64,000 bases of DNA from Pararhizobium sp. A13 (GTDB lineage Bacteria > Pseudomonadota > Alphaproteobacteria > Rhizobiales > Rhizobiaceae): NCBI RefSeq assembly GCF_040126305.1, contig NZ_CP149511.1, positions 372,001-436,000 on the forward strand, in the 5' to 3' direction. Below the pieces are notes generated by a model. That model did not search any database, was not told the origin of the DNA, and worked only from the letters and a program-made list of their open reading frames with translations. Shown piece by piece: positions 27,755 to 36,885 of this stretch. The stretch's first letter is position 1; each line of letters begins with the position of its first letter. A program made the translations under genes and the position numbers.

Positions 27755-28645
27755 ATGAATTCCTCCCGAATTCCGCCATTTGTTGCCCTTCGGGCAGTGG
27801 CATCCGTTGCAAGGCTGCAAAGTGTCACAAAGGCGGCGAAAGAACTCAACGTCTCCCATTCCGCGGTCAGCCACCACATAAAGGCTGTTGAGGGCTGGTT
27901 CGGACGGTCCCTGTTTCGACGCGATGGTCGCGGCATATCGCCCGGTGAGGATGCCGTGACGCTCGGGCAGGCTGTCGAGGACGCTCTCGCGCAGTTGTCT
28001 CAGTCCTGCGCGGAGATCCGACGAAAGGGCGAGGGACCTGACCTCACAATTGCCGTCATTCCGTCTTTCGCCTCGTGGTGGCTGGTGCCAAAATTGCAAG
28101 GCTTCCAATGCCGCTACCCGAACGTCCGACTGCATCTTGTTTATGCCGTTCCGGGAATATCCCTTGAAGGGGCTGATATCGTCATCCAGGCTCACAAAGG
28201 TGTCGTTGAGATACCATCCAATCACGTGGCAGTCAGATTGATGTGCGGCGTAACATATCCTGCATGTTCGAGGGTCTATTTTGAGAAGGCAAATGAGCGC
28301 GTTGACCTTTTGACGATCGATTCCAGCGAGTTGCTTCATGACGAAACAATGGATGTCTGGGCACAATGGATGAGAGCAGCCGGCAGGGTAACATTCGCTC
28401 CTGATCGAGGTCCTATCTACCAAGACTTCAACCTGCTTGCCGCGGCAATTTTTGCCGGGCAAGGCGTAGCACAATGCCCCGTGGCATTGTTTGAACGGGA
28501 GATTCAAAGTGGAAGTCTGATTTTGCTCTCAGACAGACCCGAGAACGAAGACAAATCCTATTGGATGACACTCCGACGGCCCGACAAGCCAGCGTGTCGG
28601 CATTTCGGTGATTGGACAACCTCGTTCACCGACCTTGGTGCTTGA
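27755..28645 (+). CDS. LysR-family regulator (GcvA-like) divergent from the EctC cluster
   Basis: The 296-residue protein has the helix-turn-helix of the GcvA/AmpR branch (LRAVASVARLQSVTKAAKEL, with NVSHSAVSHHIKAVE) and a periplasmic-binding-protein-like effector domain. It is divergent from the EctC homologue with 123 bases between the starts, the usual arrangement for a LysR protein that controls the neighbouring operon. The intergenic region is AT-rich. The effector is probably a substrate or intermediate of the amidase-cyclase pathway; that is inference. Confidence 0.9.
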   Translation: MNSSRIPPFVALRAVASVARLQSVTKAAKELNVSHSAVSHHIKAVEGWFGRSLFRRDGRGISPGEDAVTLGQAVEDALAQLSQSCAEIRRKGEGPDLTIAVIPSFASWWLVPKLQGFQCRYPNVRLHLVYAVPGISLEGADIVIQAHKGVVEIPSNHVAVRLMCGVTYPACSRVYFEKANERVDLLTIDSSELLHDETMDVWAQWMRAAGRVTFAPDRGPIYQDFNLLAAAIFAGQGVAQCPVALFEREIQSGSLILLSDRPENEDKSYWMTLRRPDKPACRHFGDWTTSFTDLGA

Positions 28646-28939
28646 AATCGGGCCGTTATTCCGATCATGAATCATCAGGTCGGGAGTGGCCCCTGTCGCG
28701 GAACGCCTTGGTGAACTGCATCACGGCATCGCGTGTCGTGGTGGCACCATAGAGATAGCACACGCCCCCACTCGAAGGAGGTCGATTACGACGGTTCGAA
28801 TCGGTTCAAGGCGGCCAAGCCTCTTTGTCGGTAAAAGCTGGACCAAAAGTTCAACCGGGCAATCATGGGGCAGTGCTGCCGGGCTAAAAAAGCGCCAGCC
28901 GCAGTTGCAGTCCCGTGACAGGGACGGTTGATGCCGAGA

Positions 28940-30148
28940 TCAGGTGGCCATGGCCGGCCGACGTTTTTCAAGCAGGACCAGGCCAAGAATGCCGGAAAGC
29001 GCCATCAGCACGCCGAGCCAGGCCGTGGCCGAATAGCCGAAAAAGTGTGCGCCTATGGCAAAGGCCATCGCCGTCAATCCGTTCCCCAGGAAGGAATTGA
29101 TCGGGTTGAACGATGTGCCCAGGCCCGGCCGGCCGGGAAAGAGATCCTGGAAATAGGTCAGCGGCATGGAGAGCAGCGCCGCCGCGCCGGCTGCCGCGGG
29201 AATGGTCAAGGCGTAGATTTGCCAAGGGGTCGTGGCAAAGGCCAATGCGACCATGAAGCCGGTATAGATCAGGCCGGCGACGATCAGGATCGAAAGAATA
29301 GTGAGCCGTTTCAGCAGATTGGCCCAGATCAGCATGAACGGAATTTCGAGAAAGGCGATAAGCCCCGCGATGATCCCGACATCGGCGGTCTTGCCGCCGA
29401 GATTGACGATGAGGATCAGCGGCCAGAGCGTGCTGGTAAGCCGGATCGTGCCGGTGAGCGCGGCCATGGAGAGCATCCGGGCCAGCATGACCGGCGCAGC
29501 GAGTTCGCCGAGCGCGGAAAAGAAGCCCGTTAGCGATTTTGCCGGGGCCGCATCGCCCGCCGGCTTTGCCAGCAGAAATGTGGAGCACAGGAAGATCGAG
29601 AGCGCGCAGAGCCCGGCGACGCCCCAGGCGCCCATCATGCTTGCCGAGCCGGCGAATGCCAATCCCATTGCCGCCGGCATAACCACCCACGAGGCCGATA
29701 TGAAAGCCCGGACGGTGGCGTTGATCGCAGCGGCGTCGCGGCCGGGAAGGCCAGTTGTTTCGGCCCGAACGCCCACGAAGATCAGCGAGCTGACGGACTG
29801 GAAGAACGGGATGACGAACGCCGTGGCGACGATGAACACCGGCACAGAGGGGAAGAGGAAGATGGCGCCATAGCCGGCCACGCCCATGAGCGCCATGGCG
29901 ATCATGATCCTGCGCCGGTCGCCGATCAGGTCGGAGAGAATGCCGAGCGAGACGCTGATGGTGACCGCCGACACCGATGTGACGAAGACCAGAACCGAAT
30001 AGGCCTGATCGCTCATACCCAGTTCGCGGATCGCCGTTATCGAGAGATAGGGCAGGGTCGAGCCATAGGCGGAACCCTGGACGAAGATCATGAAGGCAAG
30101 GAGCAGTAATTGCGGCCGGGCACGGATCTGGCGAAGGGAATGAAACAT
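28940..30148 (-). CDS. MFS transporter (SetA/sugar-efflux-like)
   Basis: The 402-residue protein has about twelve hydrophobic helices and resembles the SET/sugar-efflux branch of the MFS, with GSAYGSTLPYLSITAIRELG near the start and GILSDLIGDRRRIMIAMALM as the loop 2-3 motif. The frame is open to 30382, but the region before the ATG at 30148 has no membrane character, so 30148 is chosen (MFHSLRQIRARPQLLLLAFM). It stands alone between a LysR gene and a transposase relic. The substrate is unknown; sugar or drug export is possible. Confidence 0.8.
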   Translation of the reverse strand: MFHSLRQIRARPQLLLLAFMIFVQGSAYGSTLPYLSITAIRELGMSDQAYSVLVFVTSVSAVTISVSLGILSDLIGDRRRIMIAMALMGVAGYGAIFLFPSVPVFIVATAFVIPFFQSVSSLIFVGVRAETTGLPGRDAAAINATVRAFISASWVVMPAAMGLAFAGSASMMGAWGVAGLCALSIFLCSTFLLAKPAGDAAPAKSLTGFFSALGELAAPVMLARMLSMAALTGTIRLTSTLWPLILIVNLGGKTADVGIIAGLIAFLEIPFMLIWANLLKRLTILSILIVAGLIYTGFMVALAFATTPWQIYALTIPAAAGAAALLSMPLTYFQDLFPGRPGLGTSFNPINSFLGNGLTAMAFAIGAHFFGYSATAWLGVLMALSGILGLVLLEKRRPAMAT

Positions 30149-30388
30149 CGGAAATGCAATCTCAAAGCGGACCTCCGCCGCATCGCCAAGGGAAAGGAAT
30201 TCGGGCGATCTGCCGAGTAGGGTGAAATGCGGGCAGTTATCCGCATTCCACTCAGGGTTACAAGCGAATTGAGTCAATGCGCGCCATCCTGAAAGTGCTT
30301 GCATGATGGCCTGATCAGCGTCCGTTGCGGTAGCCACTGTAGCGCAGCCTTGCCAGGCGATTCGCGCCATCTCCGGAGCCATGAATGC

Positions 30389-30646
30389 AAGCTCGACATT
30401 TGGATCGACGACGCCGTTAGTACAAGGCTCGCCCTAATTGTCCGTTTCGCGCAGGTCCTGTACCGTGACCTCCTCCCCGTCTGCAACGCCATCGAACTGC
30501 CCTGGAGCAACGGCCAGGTGGAAGATCAAATCAACCGGAGCCTGAAGACGATCAAACGTGCGATGTGTGGCAGAGGTGACCCCGAGCAAGGCGGTAACCT
30601 TGCTGAGCATTGCATTGGGCGTGTTTATATATTTGCCGAAGTATAG
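30389..30646 (+). pseudogene. C-terminal relic of an ISL3-family transposase
   Basis: The plus frame reads LDIWIDDAVSTRLALIVRFA, then AIELPWSNGQVEDQINR and LKTIKRAMCGRGDPE. Intact ISL3-family transposases carry LPWSNGQTEGQINRLK followed by KRxMYGRA at their C-terminus. Here the E-G of the motif is changed, one residue is inserted, and the conserved Tyr is Cys. No N-terminal part, inverted repeats or target duplication are visible. It lies between the MFS gene and the 3' end of the sugar ABC operon and marks an old insertion. Confidence 0.65.
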
Positions 30647-30697
30647 ATTTCGGATGGCAAGACAGAACCTTGAGAGCTCACTTTCCGTAAGCCTGCG

Positions 30698-31771
30698 CTA
30701 TCGCAACCGATTGCCGTTCGATGCAAAATACCGTCTTCTGGATGCCGGAATGGTAAGCGAGAGCGTTTCGTCCCTTGTAAAATCCGGTCCTTCTCTTTGT
30801 TCGACGACGAGGGTCTGACCGTTTTCCAGCTGGCAATAGAGGAAACGTGTGCCACCGAGATATTCTGCAAAATCTACCCTTGCTGCAATCGCGCCGGCGC
30901 CGGGTTCGGTGACGACGAGATGTTCTGGCCGCATTCCAACGGTCAGTTTATCCCCAGGCTTTAGGCTCTGGTCGGATATGGCGGCGTCCATCGTTGCCCC
31001 TGAAAACCTCAGTTTTCCGTCACCCAACCATTCCGCATCGAGGAAGTTCATACGCGGCGAGCCGATAAAGCCGGCGACGAAGATATTGGCCGGATCCTCG
31101 TAGACTTCGCGGGGGCTGCCAGTTTGCTCGATTTTGCCGTCGCGCAGCACGACGATCTTGTCGGCCAGCGTCATTGCCTCGGTCTGGTCATGCGTGACGT
31201 AGATCATCGTATTGCCGAGTTCGCGATGCAGGCGGGCGATCTCAATCCGCATCGACACGCGCAGTTCCGCATCGAGATTGGAAAGAGGCTCGTCGAACAG
31301 AAAAACGTCCGGCTTTCTAACGATCGCCCTACCGATCGCCACACGCTGCCGCTGGCCACCGGACAGCTGGCCCGGCCGCCGATCCAGCAGATGGTCGATC
31401 TTGAGGATCGCTGATGCGGCAGCAACCCGCTCGCCAATTTCGGCAGGATCGGTGTGTGCCATCTTTAGCCCGAAGGCCAGATTGTCACGCACGCTCATAT
31501 GCGGATAGAGCGCATAGGACTGGAAGACCATGGCGATACCGCGCTCGGAGGGGTCGAGATCGGTGACATCCCTACCCTTGATGACGACCTCGCCGTCCGT
31601 GATTTCCTCAAGCCCCGCGATCATGCGAAGCAGGGTAGATTTTCCGCAGCCGGATGGGCCGACGAAGACGACGAACTCGCCGTCCTTTACCGTGAGATCA
31701 ATGCCATGGATCACCTGAAGGGCGCCATAGCTCTTGCGGACATCCTTCAGTGCAACGCTCGTGTTGTTCAT
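30698..31771 (-). CDS. Sugar ABC transporter ATP-binding protein (UgpC/MsmK type)
   Basis: This MalK-type ATPase has Walker A GPSGCGKST, signature LSGGQRQRVAIGRA, Walker B FLFDEPLSNLDAELR, and a C-terminal TOBE regulatory domain with VGMRPEHLVV. It powers the two permeases of the operon. The start is ambiguous: an ATG at 31771 (MNNTSVALKDVRKSYG) or a GTG at 31783; the ATG is chosen because it gives the usual family N-terminus. It is the last gene of the LacI-led operon, 22 bases after the GH127 gene, and is followed by a transposase relic that did not enter it. Confidence 0.92.
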   Translation of the reverse strand: MNNTSVALKDVRKSYGALQVIHGIDLTVKDGEFVVFVGPSGCGKSTLLRMIAGLEEITDGEVVIKGRDVTDLDPSERGIAMVFQSYALYPHMSVRDNLAFGLKMAHTDPAEIGERVAAASAILKIDHLLDRRPGQLSGGQRQRVAIGRAIVRKPDVFLFDEPLSNLDAELRVSMRIEIARLHRELGNTMIYVTHDQTEAMTLADKIVVLRDGKIEQTGSPREVYEDPANIFVAGFIGSPRMNFLDAEWLGDGKLRFSGATMDAAISDQSLKPGDKLTVGMRPEHLVVTEPGAGAIAARVDFAEYLGGTRFLYCQLENGQTLVVEQREGPDFTRDETLSLTIPASRRRYFASNGNRLR

Positions 31772-31793
31772 TCCGCTCGCCACCGTCTACCGC

Positions 31794-33716
31794 CTATTGA
31801 TCCGACTGCACCCAGACGAGCATCTCGCCTGGCGTGCGATTGTCCCAGAGGTGGTAAGGCACGAAGCGCGCCGTCGCAGGCTCGCGCCGGGCTGGCTCGG
31901 AGCGATAGAGCGATTTGCCCCAGGCGCCCGTATCCTCACGCTCGACGGGCAAGTCGACTGCGACCGCTCCATTCAGTTCCGAAAGCACGGTGGTTTTGCC
32001 CGACGGCAGGTTGGATGGAAGGATGATGGTATTGAGATCTTCGCCATTGTCGGTCGTCTCGACGCAATAGACGAGTGGACCACGCATCAATGCCACACGG
32101 CCGGCATCCTGCCGAACCTTCGGGTTGGCAAATTGTGGACGGAGCGCAAGCGGCAGATAAAGGGCCACCCTGTCGCCATCGCTCCAGTTCCGCTCGATGC
32201 GGGCATAGCCATCGACCACGCATGCCGATAGGTCGAGTATCGCGCCGTTGACGCTCAGCGTCGCACCTTTCGCCCATTCCGGGATGCGCAGCGAAATGGC
32301 GAACCTCGCCGGTGATGCTAGCGTCGTGGTGAAGGCAATCGCACTGTCCCAGGGGTAGTTGGTCGTCTGTGCGAGTTCCAAATCGGCACCACTTGCAAGC
32401 TTCAGTCGCGCTTTGCTTTCACCATAGAGGTGGATGGCGATCTCGTCTTCGGCGGCGGCGTACATATAGGAGCCGATCGACGTGACGAGACGTGCAATGT
32501 TTGGCGGGCAGCATGGGCAGTGGTGCCACTTCCAGCGATGGTGCTTTCCGGTGCTTTCCAGTGGATTGTCGTAAAAGAAGGTCTTGCCGTCGATCGAGAG
32601 GCCGGGCAGCGCGCCGTTGTAGAGCGCCTGTTCCATGACGTCGGCATAGCGACGGTCTGGCCCGCGGCCCAGCATGCGACTGGCCCAGAAAACGAGGCCC
32701 ACCGACGCGCAGGTTTCGGCATAGGCGGTGTCGTTCGGCAGGTCGAAGTAGTCGGTGAAGCCTTCATTCGCAGCCGCAGGCCCGATGCCGCCGGTAATAT
32801 ACATCTGCTTGGTGGTGAGATCGTCCCATAGGGTCTCGAGTGCCGCCGTCAGGCTGTCATCCTTGTATTCGGTGGCGATGTCGGCCATTCCCGAATAGAG
32901 ATACATGGCGCGAACGGCGTGGCCGACGACCTTTCTCTGTTCGCGCACCGGCTGGTGGGCCTGGCCGTATTCATAGGTTTTCTGGTGAAAATCGGAGGCA
33001 TCGCGGCCATCGCGGATCGATTCTTCCGTGAAGAAATGCGGTTCCGTGCCGCGCTCGTCGACAAAGAACTTCGAAAGGTCGAGATATTTCTTTTCGCCTG
33101 TGACGCGGGCAAGCTTGACCAGTGCGAGTTCGATTTCCTCGTGCCCGCAATAGCCGGCCAACTGGCCGGGCCCATGCCCGAAAACCTTGATCATGTAGTC
33201 GGCGAAACGGCACATCACGTCGAGCAGCTTGCGCTTGCCGGTCGCCTGAAAGTAGGCCACGGCTGCTTCCATCAGATGGCCGGCGCAATAGAGCTCGTGA
33301 TGATCGCGCAGGTTTTTCCAGCGGCGGTCGGGCTGCACGCGCTGGAACCAGGCGTTCACATAGCCATCCTGGTCCTGCAGTTTCTCGTACATGTCGATGA
33401 TTGCATCGGCGCGCGCCTCGAGTTCCGGATTGGCGCGGCGATAGAGCGAGTATGCGATGGTCTCGATCGACTTGCCGAGATCGCTGTCCCAGAACATCTG
33501 GGTGCTGCCGCCCCAGGGCTGGATGGGGATCACGATGCCCGGGCTCGGCTGGCTGACATCGATCGCCTTGAGCATGCCGGCTTCTACACAGCGGTCAAGC
33601 AGAGTCTGAGCGGTCGAGTCGCAGACGGCATCCTGCCACTTCCCCCAAAACCCCCCGAGATCGACATCAGGAACGGCAACGGGGCGGAACTGGCGGTCTT
33701 TGCTGGTCTTGATCAT
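31794..33716 (-). CDS. GH127-family beta-L-arabinofuranosidase-like hydrolase
   Basis: The 640-residue protein is a member of GH127 (formerly DUF1680). The zinc and catalytic cluster known from the Bifidobacterium enzyme HypBA1 is visible: Glu334 and Cys336 in AYAETCASVG, and Cys402 and Cys403 in HHCPCCPPNIAR, one of which is the nucleophile. No signal peptide is present, so it acts in the cytoplasm on an imported oligosaccharide. It lies inside an ABC sugar-uptake operon, between the permease and ATPase genes. Beta-L-arabinofuranose from plant glycoproteins is the likely target, but GH127 also includes other activities. Confidence 0.88.
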   Translation of the reverse strand: MIKTSKDRQFRPVAVPDVDLGGFWGKWQDAVCDSTAQTLLDRCVEAGMLKAIDVSQPSPGIVIPIQPWGGSTQMFWDSDLGKSIETIAYSLYRRANPELEARADAIIDMYEKLQDQDGYVNAWFQRVQPDRRWKNLRDHHELYCAGHLMEAAVAYFQATGKRKLLDVMCRFADYMIKVFGHGPGQLAGYCGHEEIELALVKLARVTGEKKYLDLSKFFVDERGTEPHFFTEESIRDGRDASDFHQKTYEYGQAHQPVREQRKVVGHAVRAMYLYSGMADIATEYKDDSLTAALETLWDDLTTKQMYITGGIGPAAANEGFTDYFDLPNDTAYAETCASVGLVFWASRMLGRGPDRRYADVMEQALYNGALPGLSIDGKTFFYDNPLESTGKHHRWKWHHCPCCPPNIARLVTSIGSYMYAAAEDEIAIHLYGESKARLKLASGADLELAQTTNYPWDSAIAFTTTLASPARFAISLRIPEWAKGATLSVNGAILDLSACVVDGYARIERNWSDGDRVALYLPLALRPQFANPKVRQDAGRVALMRGPLVYCVETTDNGEDLNTIILPSNLPSGKTTVLSELNGAVAVDLPVEREDTGAWGKSLYRSEPARREPATARFVPYHLWDNRTPGEMLVWVQSDQ

Positions 33717-33738
33717 GGTATCACTTTCACTCTTGGGT

Positions 33739-34617
33739 TTATTTCACCGCGCCGGCCATCAGCCCGCGCATGTAGTAGCGTTGAAGAAGCAGGAAGACGA
33801 ACAGGCACGGCACAACCATCACGGCGACACCGGCCTGCACAGCACCCCAGTTGATGGCGCCAAGACGGCCCGCACGCACGGCGGACATCAGCACCGGCAG
33901 CGTGAAATTGTCGTTGCTGGACAGCAGCACCAGTGCTGCGAAGAATTCGTTCCAGGCATTCAGGAAGGCGAAGATCGATACCGTTGCCACGCCCGGCATG
34001 ACGAGTGGCAAAAGCACCCGGACGAGCAGCCGAAGATCGCGCACCCCGTCAATGCGCGCAGCTTCCTCTATCTCCTTCGGCACGGCGTCGAAGGCGTTGC
34101 GCATCATGAACACCGAAAAGGGAAGCTGCAGGGTCACATAGACCAGCATGAGGCCGAACAAGGAGTTGTTGAGCCCGAGTTTTGCCAGGATGATGAAGAG
34201 TGGCGTCAGGATCGACTGGAACGGGATCATCAACGTCGCAATGATCAGGACGAACAACACGTTCTTGAAGGGGAACCGGTAGCGCGAGAAACCATAGCCG
34301 GCCATGACGCTGACCGCGACCGTCACCACAACCGTGCCAAGCGAGACGACAAGCGAATTGACCATGTGCTGCCAGATGCCGGCACCAAAAGTGTCGAGCG
34401 CTTGGTAGGCGTCGAAACTGATACTCGATCGCGGCCAGGGCGGAAGGGGCGGCGAGCTGGATTCACTGTTGGGCCTGAACGAGGCGAGGAAACTGACCGC
34501 AAACGGCGCCAGGAAGAAGCATGCCGTACCCAGGCCGATGCCGTGATAGGCGATCCTGTCCCATAAGACCTTGCGTGCGCGGTGCTGGCGGCGGCTGGAT
34601 TTCGTCGATGTGGTCAT
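33739..34617 (-). CDS. Carbohydrate ABC transporter permease (UgpE/MalG type)
   Basis: The 292-residue protein has six transmembrane helices and the EAA loop (EIEEAARIDGVRDLRLLVRV) that contacts the ATPase. This is the MalG-type inner subunit. It lies 22 bases before the GH127 gene and overlaps the upstream permease gene by four bases (ATGA at 34614-34617), so the two permeases are translated together. It moves the substrate of the LacI-led operon across the inner membrane. Confidence 0.93.
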   Translation of the reverse strand: MTTSTKSSRRQHRARKVLWDRIAYHGIGLGTACFFLAPFAVSFLASFRPNSESSSPPLPPWPRSSISFDAYQALDTFGAGIWQHMVNSLVVSLGTVVVTVAVSVMAGYGFSRYRFPFKNVLFVLIIATLMIPFQSILTPLFIILAKLGLNNSLFGLMLVYVTLQLPFSVFMMRNAFDAVPKEIEEAARIDGVRDLRLLVRVLLPLVMPGVATVSIFAFLNAWNEFFAALVLLSSNDNFTLPVLMSAVRAGRLGAINWGAVQAGVAVMVVPCLFVFLLLQRYYMRGLMAGAVK

Positions 34618-35531
34618 GGACGCTCATCCCCCACCTTGAGCAGCCACAGTTGCACTACGCTGATCGCGACCAGGATGGCGAGAAGCGCAATCGACAGGGC
34701 GGCTCCATAACCGAGATTGAAGGAAACGAAGGACTGGTTGAAGATGTAGTAGACGACCGAGATCATCTTGTTCTGCGGCCCTCCCGAAGTCATGATGTAG
34801 AACTGGTCGAAGGCGAGGATCGAGCCGGTTACCGACAGGATCAGCGCAAGCGCCATGGTCCGACGCATCAGAGGCAGGGTGAGATAGCGGAACCGCTGCC
34901 AGCGACGGGCACCGTCTATGCGGGCTGCCTCGGTTAGTTCCTGCGGGATGGCCTGCAAACCGGTGAGCAGGATGATCATCGTGAAGCCGGCAATCTTCCA
35001 GACAACCATGGCGACGATCGTCAGGAACGCCGTATCGAACTTGGCAAGCAGATTGAGCCGCCCTGTCGTCAACCCCAGCGTTTCGAAGAGCGGTCCGAAC
35101 AGACCACTGTCGACATTGGCAAGCCAGACCCACAGCAGTGACGCGGAAGCAAGGCCGACGACCACCGGCAGGAAAATAATGGTGCGATAGGCCGAGACCA
35201 GCGGCCGTTGCTTTTCGACGAAGATCGCCAGCGGAAAGGCCACGGCAAAGATCGCGATCGTCACGATAATCGTGTAGTAGGCGGTGAAACCCAGCGCAGA
35301 GAAGAATCGCTGATCCTGGAACATTCGGATGTAGTTGCCGAATCCGGACCATTTCGGCGCACCGAGGAGCGGCCATTTGTGCAAGCTCATCCAGACTGTG
35401 AACAGCACCGGCAGCACGAAGAAGAGTGTGACCAGCACCATTGCAGGTGCGATGTAGAGGAGGCCGCGCCAGCCCGAGTTCCTTCGGGGCGGGCGGCGCG
35501 ACATGGTCGTTTGGATGCCGGACGTCGTCAT
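34614..35531 (-). CDS. Carbohydrate ABC transporter permease (UgpA/MalF type)
   Basis: The 305-residue protein has six transmembrane helices and an EAA motif (ELTEAARIDGARRWQRFRYL). It is the first of the two permeases, downstream of the substrate-binding-protein gene with a strong hairpin in between. The N-terminus (SRRPPRRNSGWRGLLYIAPA) is the basic cytoplasmic tail common in UgpA-type subunits. The ATG at 35531 gives the full family length. Confidence 0.93.
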   Translation of the reverse strand: MTTSGIQTTMSRRPPRRNSGWRGLLYIAPAMVLVTLFFVLPVLFTVWMSLHKWPLLGAPKWSGFGNYIRMFQDQRFFSALGFTAYYTIIVTIAIFAVAFPLAIFVEKQRPLVSAYRTIIFLPVVVGLASASLLWVWLANVDSGLFGPLFETLGLTTGRLNLLAKFDTAFLTIVAMVVWKIAGFTMIILLTGLQAIPQELTEAARIDGARRWQRFRYLTLPLMRRTMALALILSVTGSILAFDQFYIMTSGGPQNKMISVVYYIFNQSFVSFNLGYGAALSIALLAILVAISVVQLWLLKVGDERP

Positions 35532-35562
35532 GGGGCCGATCTGCGAGTTGAGGGCTTTGGAA

Positions 35563-35587
35563 GCCGGGAGGACATGGCCCTCCCGGC
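35563..35587 (-). other. Hairpin between substrate-binding-protein and permease genes
   Basis: GCCGGGAGG (35563-35571) pairs exactly with CCTCCCGGC (35579-35587) around a 7-base loop, eleven bases after the substrate-binding-protein stop on the minus strand. No T-run follows. Such hairpins after binding-protein genes often protect the upstream mRNA and lower permease expression. Confidence 0.6.
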
Positions 35588-35597
35588 GCGAAGGCGC

Positions 35598-36833
35598 TTA
35601 CTGCGCAGCGTCGATGATCGACTGCATTTCGTTCTGGGCGTCGGAAAATGCGCTATCGACATCGTCGCCATAGATCGCGGCATTGATGAAGGTGGCCCAA
35701 GGCCCGTTCGACGAGTTAATCAGGTCGTTGAACTGTAGCGTATAGGGCGTCTTGGCAACGGCGACTGCCTCGATGCCGACCTTCAAGCGTGGATCAAGAC
35801 CTTCAAGCACTTGGTCGGCAATATCGCCACGGGTCGGCAGGCTGCCGTATTTGGCCATGATCTTCTGACCTTCCAGCGAATAAGTATATTCGAGGAATTC
35901 CTTGACGGTTGCGAGCTTCGCTGTGCCCTTGGTGATGACGAAATTGTCGCCGCCAGCAAAGGACGAGGGTTTGCCGTCAACGCCGGGGATTAGGGTCACG
36001 CCGAAATTGATTTCCGGGTGCTGAGTGACGAGCGTGCCGATGGCGAAGGCGCCGAGGCTTTGCTGACCGATCTTGCCATTGGTGAACGACAGGAAATTGA
36101 CGCCGTTGTCGCTGGCCGAGCCTGCCGGCACCGTGTCCTTGGCGACGAGATTTCGGTAGATGTCCACCGCCTTGCGCATCTCGGGTGTATCGAGTGTCGC
36201 GGTCTTGCCGTCCGCGGAGAGAATATCCGCGCCCGCGCCCCACGTCAGCGGCGTGAACGTGAAGATCATGCAGCCGCCGCAACCGCCACCGGAGAAGTAG
36301 AAGCCGTAGGTGTCACCGCCGAGTGCGCGGATTTTCTCCGCGTTGGCCGTGATTTCCTCCCAAGTCTTCGGTGCCTTCTCAGGGTCAAGTCCAGCCTGCT
36401 TGTAGAGGTCTTTGTTCCAGGCAAAGATCGAGGTTTCGACCGACAACGGCAGGCCGTAAATCTTGTCCTCGTAGGTGCCGAGCTTGACGTGCGAAGGCGA
36501 CAGCGAATTGAAATAGGGTAACGCTTTGGCCCAGTCCGTCAGGTCTTCGAGCTGATCGGCAGCCGCGAACGCCGGCGTGTAGATCAGGTCGAGCGATAGC
36601 GCATCGGGTGCCTGACCCCCGGCGATGGCTGTAGCATATTTCTGCACGAGTTCTGAGAAGGGCACTTCGGTCATTTCGACCTTGTTCTCGTGACCGCTAT
36701 TGTAGGCTTTCACGACTTCCTTAAAGGAATCACCGATGCCCGAGCGTACCCACATGGTAATGGTTTCCGCCGAGGCGGTTGAAATCATGCCGACCGAAAT
36801 CACGGCCGTGGCAGTAAGCAGTTTCCTCAACAT
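35598..36833 (-). CDS. Sugar ABC transporter substrate-binding protein (family 1)
   Basis: The 411-residue protein has a signal peptide (MLRKLLTATAVISVGMIST, cleavage near STASA-E) and the family-1 extracellular solute-binding fold, with TITMWVRSGIGDSFKEVVKA at the start and SFAGGDNFVITKGTAK later. The ATG at 36833 has GGAGG seven bases upstream; an ATG at 36839 sits too close to that site. The protein captures the sugar in the periplasm for the two permeases. It follows lacI by 52 bases that contain a small hairpin (36853-36874). Confidence 0.92.
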   Translation of the reverse strand: MLRKLLTATAVISVGMISTASAETITMWVRSGIGDSFKEVVKAYNSGHENKVEMTEVPFSELVQKYATAIAGGQAPDALSLDLIYTPAFAAADQLEDLTDWAKALPYFNSLSPSHVKLGTYEDKIYGLPLSVETSIFAWNKDLYKQAGLDPEKAPKTWEEITANAEKIRALGGDTYGFYFSGGGCGGCMIFTFTPLTWGAGADILSADGKTATLDTPEMRKAVDIYRNLVAKDTVPAGSASDNGVNFLSFTNGKIGQQSLGAFAIGTLVTQHPEINFGVTLIPGVDGKPSSFAGGDNFVITKGTAKLATVKEFLEYTYSLEGQKIMAKYGSLPTRGDIADQVLEGLDPRLKVGIEAVAVAKTPYTLQFNDLINSSNGPWATFINAAIYGDDVDSAFSDAQNEMQSIIDAAQ

Positions 36834-36852
36834 ATCCATTCCTCCCAAATGC

Positions 36853-36874
36853 GGGACCGCTTCGTGCTGGTCCC
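36853..36874 (-). other. Small hairpin between lacI-type gene and binding-protein gene
   Basis: GGGACC (36853-36858) is inverted at 36869-36874 with a 10-base loop. It may cause partial termination or processing so that regulator and binding protein are made at different levels. Confidence 0.35.
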
Positions 36875-36885
36875 TTTCTCCTCGA

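Noticed and set aside
24678..28645. Ectoine biosynthesis operon
   Set aside because: Only ectC is present; ectA, ectB and an aspartokinase are missing and the neighbours are hydrolases.
28665..28780. Minus-strand fragment with YLYGATTTRDAVMQFTKAFR
   Set aside because: It looks like the end of a coding sequence, but no start, family or extension across the gap could be established.
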